Positions 6,802 through 10,622 of a stretch of 10,622 nucleotides of DNA are shown here, piece after piece (position 1 is the stretch's first letter; the number at the start of each line of letters is the position of its first letter). The DNA lies in assembly GCA_027450105.1 (NCBI GenBank), contig DAIDKJ010000036.1, positions 1-10,622 on the forward strand, written 5' to 3'. The notes under the pieces were generated by a model. It did not search any database, was not told the DNA's origin, and was given only the letters and a program-made list of their open reading frames with translations. The translations under genes and the position numbers were made by a program. The stretch comes from Ferrovum sp. GTDB lineage: Bacteria; Pseudomonadota; Gammaproteobacteria; Burkholderiales; Ferrovaceae.

Positions 6802-7431
6802 TCAGGGCGGGGTATCCAGCAGCAGGCGATAGCCCCGTTCCGCCTTGCTGCAGGATTCCGGAACCACTGCCAGGGCGTCCTGCAGACAGCGGCCAATGTG
6901 GGTGATGGGTTGCGTATCGCCCTGCAGCAACTCCAGTTCGATCTCCATGATGGGCGTGGAACGCCCGCCTGCACGGACTTCACCGCGATCCAGCGCCAGT
7001 TCCAGAAGGGTTCCATCAGCGCAGCGCAAACGCTGGGTTTGGCGTTCGAATTCTGTGACAAAACGGGGCTTGATGCGATTGAGCGTGGACTCGGATTGCA
7101 AAAAAGTCTTCAGAGTACCGTCTTCCAGGGCGGAAAAATCCAGGTGATGCTCGGTAATGGGGCACTCCCACTCCTGGCGCACGGACAGACCATCTTGCTC
7201 CTGACCGCGGGATTTGATGGTTTGCATCCACTGCGTTCCCACCTGGCGCACGCGCAGGGCAATGCCTTGCTGACGTAAAGAGAGTTCCGGGGTGTCGTAG
7301 TAGATGCTGAAGTAGCGCTGGCACAGGGGTGGCCCCTCGCAGAGCGCCTGCAGCCAGTCGAGTTGCAGCACTTGCTCCAAGGCTGCCGCACTGGCACGTA
7401 ACTTCAATTCGATTTCCGTGTGGGCGCTCAT
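6802..7431 (-). CDS. CYTH-domain protein, probable inorganic triphosphatase
   Basis: CYTH proteins (triphosphate tunnel metalloenzymes) bind or hydrolyse triphosphates; bacterial relatives such as E. coli YgiF split inorganic tripolyphosphate. The 209-residue product shows the tunnel residues in order: EIELKL (6-11, the ExExK motif), YYDTP (44-48), Arg60 and Arg62, Lys73 in TIKS, Glu87 and Glu89 in QEWE, EFER (127-130), the acidic strand EIELELL (163-169) and the closing KAERGY (196-201). Nothing follows for a CHAD domain, which YgiF carries, so this is the short stand-alone form. The ATG at 7431 overlaps the ppk1 stop as ATGA and has no Shine-Dalgarno of its own, which implies translational coupling to ppk1. 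Its context with a polyphosphate kinase suggests tripolyphosphate or short polyphosphate as substrate. That is inference, and thiamine triphosphate or a nucleotide cyclase role cannot be excluded from sequence alone. Confidence 0.88.
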   Translation of the reverse strand: MSAHTEIELKLRASAAALEQVLQLDWLQALCEGPPLCQRYFSIYYDTPELSLRQQGIALRVRQVGTQWMQTIKSRGQEQDGLSVRQEWECPITEHHLDFSALEDGTLKTFLQSESTLNRIKPRFVTEFERQTQRLRCADGTLLELALDRGEVRAGGRSTPIMEIELELLQGDTQPITHIGRCLQDALAVVPESCSKAERGYRLLLDTPP

Positions 7432-9545
7432 GAGCGGCGGCCAGAGTTGGTAGAAGAAAATTTTCCCAGCAGGTGCTGTTGCGCGTCAAACGGTTGGTCG
7501 TGGCGGCAGATGCGCCGCTGGTACACACCATTGCCTTTCATTTCCCAGCTCAGAGCCTGATCCTTCAGGTAGGGACGCAGTCCTTCGCTCATGATGCGGC
7601 GTTTGATGCTGGGATCCAGGATGGGAATGCAGATTTCGATGCGCCGAAACAGGTTACGGTCCATCCAGTCGGCGCTGGAGATATACAGGTTCTGAGCACC
7701 GCCGTTGAAGAAGTAAAACACACGGTGGTGCTCCAAAAAGCGGCCGATGATGGAAAAGACCCGGATGTTGTCGGACAGTCCCGCGATGCCCGGTCGCAGC
7801 AGGCAAACTCCGCGCACGATCAAATCCACCTTGACCCCCGCCTGACTGGCCTCATAAAGAGCATCGATGATGCTGCGCTCGGTGAGCGCATTCATCTTGG
7901 CGATGATATGAGTGCGCTTTTTTTGTTGCGCCAGTTCGGTTTCGTGGTGAATGGCGGCCAGCAGGGAGGCATGCAGACTGAAGGGAGACTGGCACAACTG
8001 CTTGAGTGGCCCATGTTGCCCCAAGCCCGTGATCTGCATGAACACCTCATTGACATCCGAGGTGATTTCCGGATCGGCGGTAAACAGACCAAAGTCGGTA
8101 TAGAGTTTGGTGGTGCGGGAGTGATAGTTACCCGTTCCCAAATGCACGTAGCGGCGTAATTTTCCCAACTCGCGACGAATGATCATGCACATCTTGGCGT
8201 GGGTTTTGTAGCCGGCCACGCCATACACCACGTGGGCCCCCGCCTCTTCCAGCTTGGCCGCCCAGTTGATGTTGGCTTCTTCGTCGAAGCGCGCCAGTAA
8301 TTCCACCACCACGGTGACTTCCTTGCCCCGTCGTGCCGCATCGATGAGTGCATCGATCAACTCGGAATCCGCTCCGGCGCGATATACGGTCTGCTTGATG
8401 GCGAGGACCAAAGGGTCGTTGGCGGCCTGCTGAACCAGTTCTACCACCGGGGCAAAGGATTGGTACGGGTGGTGCAGCAGGATGTCCTTTTTGCGAATGG
8501 CGGCAAAGATATCATGTTCGCTGTCCCATTCCCGGGGTCGCGTCTGGGTGAATCGGGGAAAGCGCAAATCCGGGCGATCCACCATGTCGGCCACCTGCAT
8601 GAGACGCACCAGGTTAACGGGTCCATTGACGCGATACAGATCGGTTTCTTCCAGTTCGAAGGTTTCCAGTAAAAATTCCGCCATGGCTTGGGAACAGTTC
8701 TCTGCCACTTCCAGGCGTACTTCATCCCCAAATTGACGATGTTTCAATTCTCCCTGCAATGCCTGGCGCAGGTTTTTGTCCTCATCTTCCTCTTCCAGAA
8801 GCAATTCACTGTTGCGGGTAACCCGGAACTGATAACAGCCTTCCACCGTCATGCCCTGGAATAACTCGCCCACATTGGCGTGCAACACGGAGGAGAGAAA
8901 AATGAAACCATAGGGGCAATCGGTCAGATTGGCAGGCAGACGGATGAAACGGGGCAAGGAACGGGGGGCCTGGACCACGGCATGGGTGGTTTGGCGCCCG
9001 AAAGCATCCCGTCCGCTCAGTTCCACGGCAAAGTTCAGGCTTTTGTTGAGAATGCGGGGAAAGGGGTGGGCGTTGTCCAGGCCGATGGGAGTGAGGACGG
9101 GCATCACTTCGCGAAAAAAATAATCCCGTGCCCAGTCCCGTTGGGCGTCGGTCCAGTACCCGCGACGGTGAAAGCGGATACCCTCCAGGGACAGGGCAGG
9201 CAAAACTTTTTCGTTGAGCAGCGCGTATTGATCATCGATGAGTTCATGGGCTTCCTGGCTGACTCTTTGATACACCACCAGAGGGGACAAGCCATCGGGG
9301 CCGGGGGTGGGAGTGCCTTGCTGGATCTGCTGCTTTAGATCAGCCACCCGGATTTCAAAAAACTCATCCAGATTGCTGCTCACGATACAGAGATATCGCA
9401 GGCGCTCCAACAGGGGGGTGTTGGGGTTTTCAACCATGGCCAGAACCCGTCGGTTGAAGGCCAGTTGCCCCAGTTCGCGGTTGAAGTAGGCCGTGGCCGG
9501 GTAGCGTGAAGGAGGCAGGGTTGCAGGGTAAAAGCTCATGCTCAT
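7428..9545 (-). CDS. ppk1: Polyphosphate kinase 1
   Basis: PPK1 reversibly transfers the terminal phosphate of ATP to inorganic polyphosphate through a phosphohistidine intermediate. The 705-residue product (E. coli 688) has the four-domain PPK1 layout. The N domain carries YFNRELGQLAFN (20-31) and SSNLDEFFEIR (56-66), with Asn58 matching the ATP-contacting Asn45 of E. coli. A head domain follows (about 120-320). Two phospholipase D-like catalytic domains follow: AIKQTVYRAG (Arg389), ELLARFDEEANI (Arg419), YKTHAKM with the phosphorylated histidine His449, and GRFLEHHRVF with His606, which matches E. coli His592. LGTGNYHSRTTKLYTD (469-484) is also diagnostic. All key residues are intact. ATG codons at 9545 and 9539 are both possible and neither has a strong Shine-Dalgarno. 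It is first in an apparent operon with the CYTH and sixA-like genes and divergent from the OlsB-like gene. Confidence 0.98.
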   Translation of the reverse strand: MSMSFYPATLPPSRYPATAYFNRELGQLAFNRRVLAMVENPNTPLLERLRYLCIVSSNLDEFFEIRVADLKQQIQQGTPTPGPDGLSPLVVYQRVSQEAHELIDDQYALLNEKVLPALSLEGIRFHRRGYWTDAQRDWARDYFFREVMPVLTPIGLDNAHPFPRILNKSLNFAVELSGRDAFGRQTTHAVVQAPRSLPRFIRLPANLTDCPYGFIFLSSVLHANVGELFQGMTVEGCYQFRVTRNSELLLEEEDEDKNLRQALQGELKHRQFGDEVRLEVAENCSQAMAEFLLETFELEETDLYRVNGPVNLVRLMQVADMVDRPDLRFPRFTQTRPREWDSEHDIFAAIRKKDILLHHPYQSFAPVVELVQQAANDPLVLAIKQTVYRAGADSELIDALIDAARRGKEVTVVVELLARFDEEANINWAAKLEEAGAHVVYGVAGYKTHAKMCMIIRRELGKLRRYVHLGTGNYHSRTTKLYTDFGLFTADPEITSDVNEVFMQITGLGQHGPLKQLCQSPFSLHASLLAAIHHETELAQQKKRTHIIAKMNALTERSIIDALYEASQAGVKVDLIVRGVCLLRPGIAGLSDNIRVFSIIGRFLEHHRVFYFFNGGAQNLYISSADWMDRNLFRRIEICIPILDPSIKRRIMSEGLRPYLKDQALSWEMKGNGVYQRRICRHDQPFDAQQHLLGKFSSTNSGRRS

Positions 9546-9588
9546 CAGTAAAAATGATCGATTCTGTCATCTTGCGCCAGCAACCCGG

Positions 9589-9600
9589 CAGTTGCAACTG
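9589..9600. repeat. Perfect 12-bp palindrome
   Basis: CAGTTGCAACTG is fully self-complementary and sits 44 bases upstream of the ppk1 start. It overlaps the first three bases of the second CTGTCAT element. Next to it, TTGC and GCAA flank a four-base spacer (9572-9583). It could be an operator for a dimeric regulator; no family is recognised. Confidence 0.35.
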
Positions 9601-9724
9601 TCATCAAACGGCGCCATGTGTTCCCGGGGGGCACGGTCAGATCAAACAGGTCCTGTCACGCAATTTTAACCGAGCAATCATATTGTCGTCATGAAGTCTT
9701 TGCATAGTGGCCCTATTGAATCCT

Positions 9725-9729
9725 AGGAG
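9725..9729 (+). promoter_or_regulatory. Ribosome binding site of the OlsB-like gene
   Basis: AGGAG lies seven bases before the ATG at 9737 and decides that start against an in-frame GTG at 9707, which has no comparable signal. A second ATG follows directly at 9740. Confidence 0.75.
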
Positions 9730-9736
9730 CCCTGTC

Positions 9737-10522
9737 ATGATGCCAGACTTGGAACAGACCCGAGCGCAACAGCGCGCCAGTCGACCGCGTCTCGTTTTTC
9801 AGTATGCCCGTTCCGAGGCCGATGTGCGCGCTGCGCAGGAATTACGCTGGCGCGTGTTTTCGGAAGAAATGGGTGCCCGCTTGAATAGTCCCGAACCTGG
9901 GCTGGATCAGGATCGGCTGGATCCCCTGTGCGACCATCTGCTGGTTCGCGATCTGCGCACTGATTTGGTAGTGGGAACCTATCGCATTCTGAATGCGGCG
10001 CAGGCACGGCGGGCCGGAGGATTCTATTCCGAGTCGGAATTCGATCTGTCGCGGCTGGGACATCTGCGGGATGATCTGATGGAAATGGGTCGCGCCTGCG
10101 TGCATCCGGATTACCGCACTGGTGCCAGCATCGCTTTATTGTGGGCTGGTTTGGCTGATTACATCCAGACTCATGGGGTGCGCTATCTGATGGGATGCGC
10201 CAGTATGACCATGGCCGATGGCGGACATACGGCAGCCAGTATCTATCGTCAATTACAGGTTCATGCGGCTCCGGCCGAATGGCGGGTGTTTCCTGCCTGC
10301 CCTTTGCCCCTTGACCGTCTGGATGATCGTCTGGAGGTGGAGATTCCCTCTCTCATCAAGGCGTACTTGCGCGTGGGGGCCTATGTGTGCGGAGAGCCCG
10401 CCTGGGACCCGGACTTCAATACGGCCGATTGCTTGCTGCTGCTGCCCACGCAACAGATCGACTATCGCTATTCCCGGCATTTCATGAAACAAACTCTGCA
10501 GCAGGAGCAGGTGAAATTGTAA
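9737..10522 (+). CDS. GNAT-family N-acyltransferase, OlsB-like
   Basis: The 261-residue product belongs to the GNAT group often labelled 'hemolysin' that includes OlsB, the enzyme joining a 3-hydroxyacyl chain from ACP to ornithine in the first step of ornithine lipid synthesis. Seen in order: the helix ELRWRVFSEEMGA (35-47), LDPLCDHLLVRD (61-72), the acyl-donor strand region VVGTYRIL (78-85), GGFYSESEFDL (94-104), MEMGRACVHPDYR (115-127) and the C-terminal block GAYVCGEPAWDPDFNTADCL (214-233). The ATG at 9737 follows AGGAG by seven bases. It is divergent from ppk1, with CTGTCAT elements between them. Phosphate-free ornithine lipids are often induced by phosphate starvation, which makes the pairing with ppk1 suggestive. 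Specificity for ornithine rather than another amine is not shown by the sequence, so I give no gene symbol. OlsA, the partner acyltransferase, is not seen in the window. Confidence 0.8.
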   Translation: MMPDLEQTRAQQRASRPRLVFQYARSEADVRAAQELRWRVFSEEMGARLNSPEPGLDQDRLDPLCDHLLVRDLRTDLVVGTYRILNAAQARRAGGFYSESEFDLSRLGHLRDDLMEMGRACVHPDYRTGASIALLWAGLADYIQTHGVRYLMGCASMTMADGGHTAASIYRQLQVHAAPAEWRVFPACPLPLDRLDDRLEVEIPSLIKAYLRVGAYVCGEPAWDPDFNTADCLLLLPTQQIDYRYSRHFMKQTLQQEQVKL

Positions 10523-10540
10523 TTCCTGTGCCTGGAAGGT

Positions 10541-10569
10541 AAAAACCGGGACGTTCCCTGCGTTTTTTT
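10541..10569 (+). terminator. Terminator-like hairpin after the OlsB-like gene
   Basis: AAAAAC (10541-10546) can pair with GTTTTT (10562-10567), enclosing an inner stem GGGA/TCCC (10548-10551 with 10555-10558) with loop CGT. Seven Ts run from 10563 to 10569. The internal loop of one against three bases weakens the stem. It begins 18 bases after the stop codon and separates the acyltransferase gene from whatever starts at the right edge. Confidence 0.5.
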
Positions 10570-10606
10570 GATAGAGTGACTCACATTTTGTTTTGTGGTG
10601 CGGGGC

Positions 10607-10622
10607 ATGAGCCATCATTCTG
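10607..10622 (+). CDS. Possible start of a further gene cut by the window edge
   Basis: An ATG at 10607 opens the codons for MSHHS before the window ends. No clear Shine-Dalgarno precedes it. TTGATA (10568-10573) resembles a -35, but no good -10 follows at the right distance. An OlsA-type acyltransferase would be expected if this is an ornithine lipid locus, but nothing visible here supports that. Confidence 0.2.

Larger units (their letters stand above)
9564..9738 (+). promoter_or_regulatory. Four CTGTCA(T/C) elements in the ppk1 / OlsB-like intergenic region
   Basis: CTGTCAT occurs at 9564-9570, 9598-9604 and 9732-9738, and CTGTCAC at 9653-9659, all on the plus strand. CTGTCAT is the half-site of the PhoB box, whose consensus is two such half-sites 11 bases apart. 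Here no half-site has a good partner at +11. Start-to-start distances are 34, 55 and 79 bases, and the last copy overlaps the ATG of the acyltransferase gene. Pho control would make sense for both flanking genes, but the missing tandem arrangement leaves this as a candidate only. Confidence 0.35.

Noticed and set aside
6678..7061. Upstream extension of sixA to a 278-residue protein
   Set aside because: The extra part overlaps the CYTH gene in another frame and resembles no protein. The ATG at 6677 has a strong ribosome binding site and a family-typical start.
7473..8159. 228-residue plus-strand frame opposite ppk1
   Set aside because: It is a complement shadow of the catalytic PPK1 region, with no ribosome binding site or domain.
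9707..9736. GTG start for the acyltransferase gene
   Set aside because: The AGGAG at 9725-9729 fits the ATG at 9737 much better and would lie inside the coding part of the longer form.

Overview
The window (about 58% G+C by eye, densely coded) looks like core chromosome of a Gram-negative proteobacterium. The evidence is a BamE lipoprotein, a two-cysteine-pair Fur, the CarA/CarB pair, ATG starts with clear Shine-Dalgarno sequences, and divergent fur/bamE genes as described in Pseudomonas and Xanthomonas. A gammaproteobacterium or a member of the Acidithiobacillia is my best guess. I cannot name the species. I see no tRNA, rRNA, CRISPR array, insertion sequence or prophage.

Left block, minus strand, read right to left from 5668 to 1: bamE, dapB, carA, carB. 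bamE and dapB overlap by ATGA. carA follows dapB after 106 bases that contain a candidate promoter, a terminator-like hairpin and a strong ribosome binding site. carB follows carA after 7 bases and runs off the left edge, missing only its last few residues. The block links outer-membrane assembly (BamE), lysine and peptidoglycan precursor synthesis (DapB) and carbamoyl phosphate for arginine and pyrimidines (CarAB).

Middle: fur reads rightward from a 64-base divergent promoter region shared with bamE, and ends in a likely Rho-independent terminator facing the convergent sixA.

Right block, minus strand, from 9545 to 6225: ppk1 (polyphosphate kinase), a stand-alone CYTH-domain triphosphatase-like protein overlapping ppk1 by ATGA, then a SixA-type histidine phosphatase. 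This looks like one polyphosphate / phosphohistidine operon. Divergent from ppk1, across 191 bases, is an OlsB-like GNAT acyltransferase (9737 to 10522). It is followed by a terminator-like hairpin and possibly the first codons of another gene at the right edge.

The most interesting signals are three. First, four same-strand CTGTCA(T/C) elements lie between ppk1 and the OlsB-like gene, resembling PhoB half-sites. Second, a phosphohistidine phosphatase is linked to PPK1, whose catalytic intermediate is a phosphohistidine. Third, a terminator-like hairpin lies in the carA leader. None proves a new system; the rest is well-known housekeeping.
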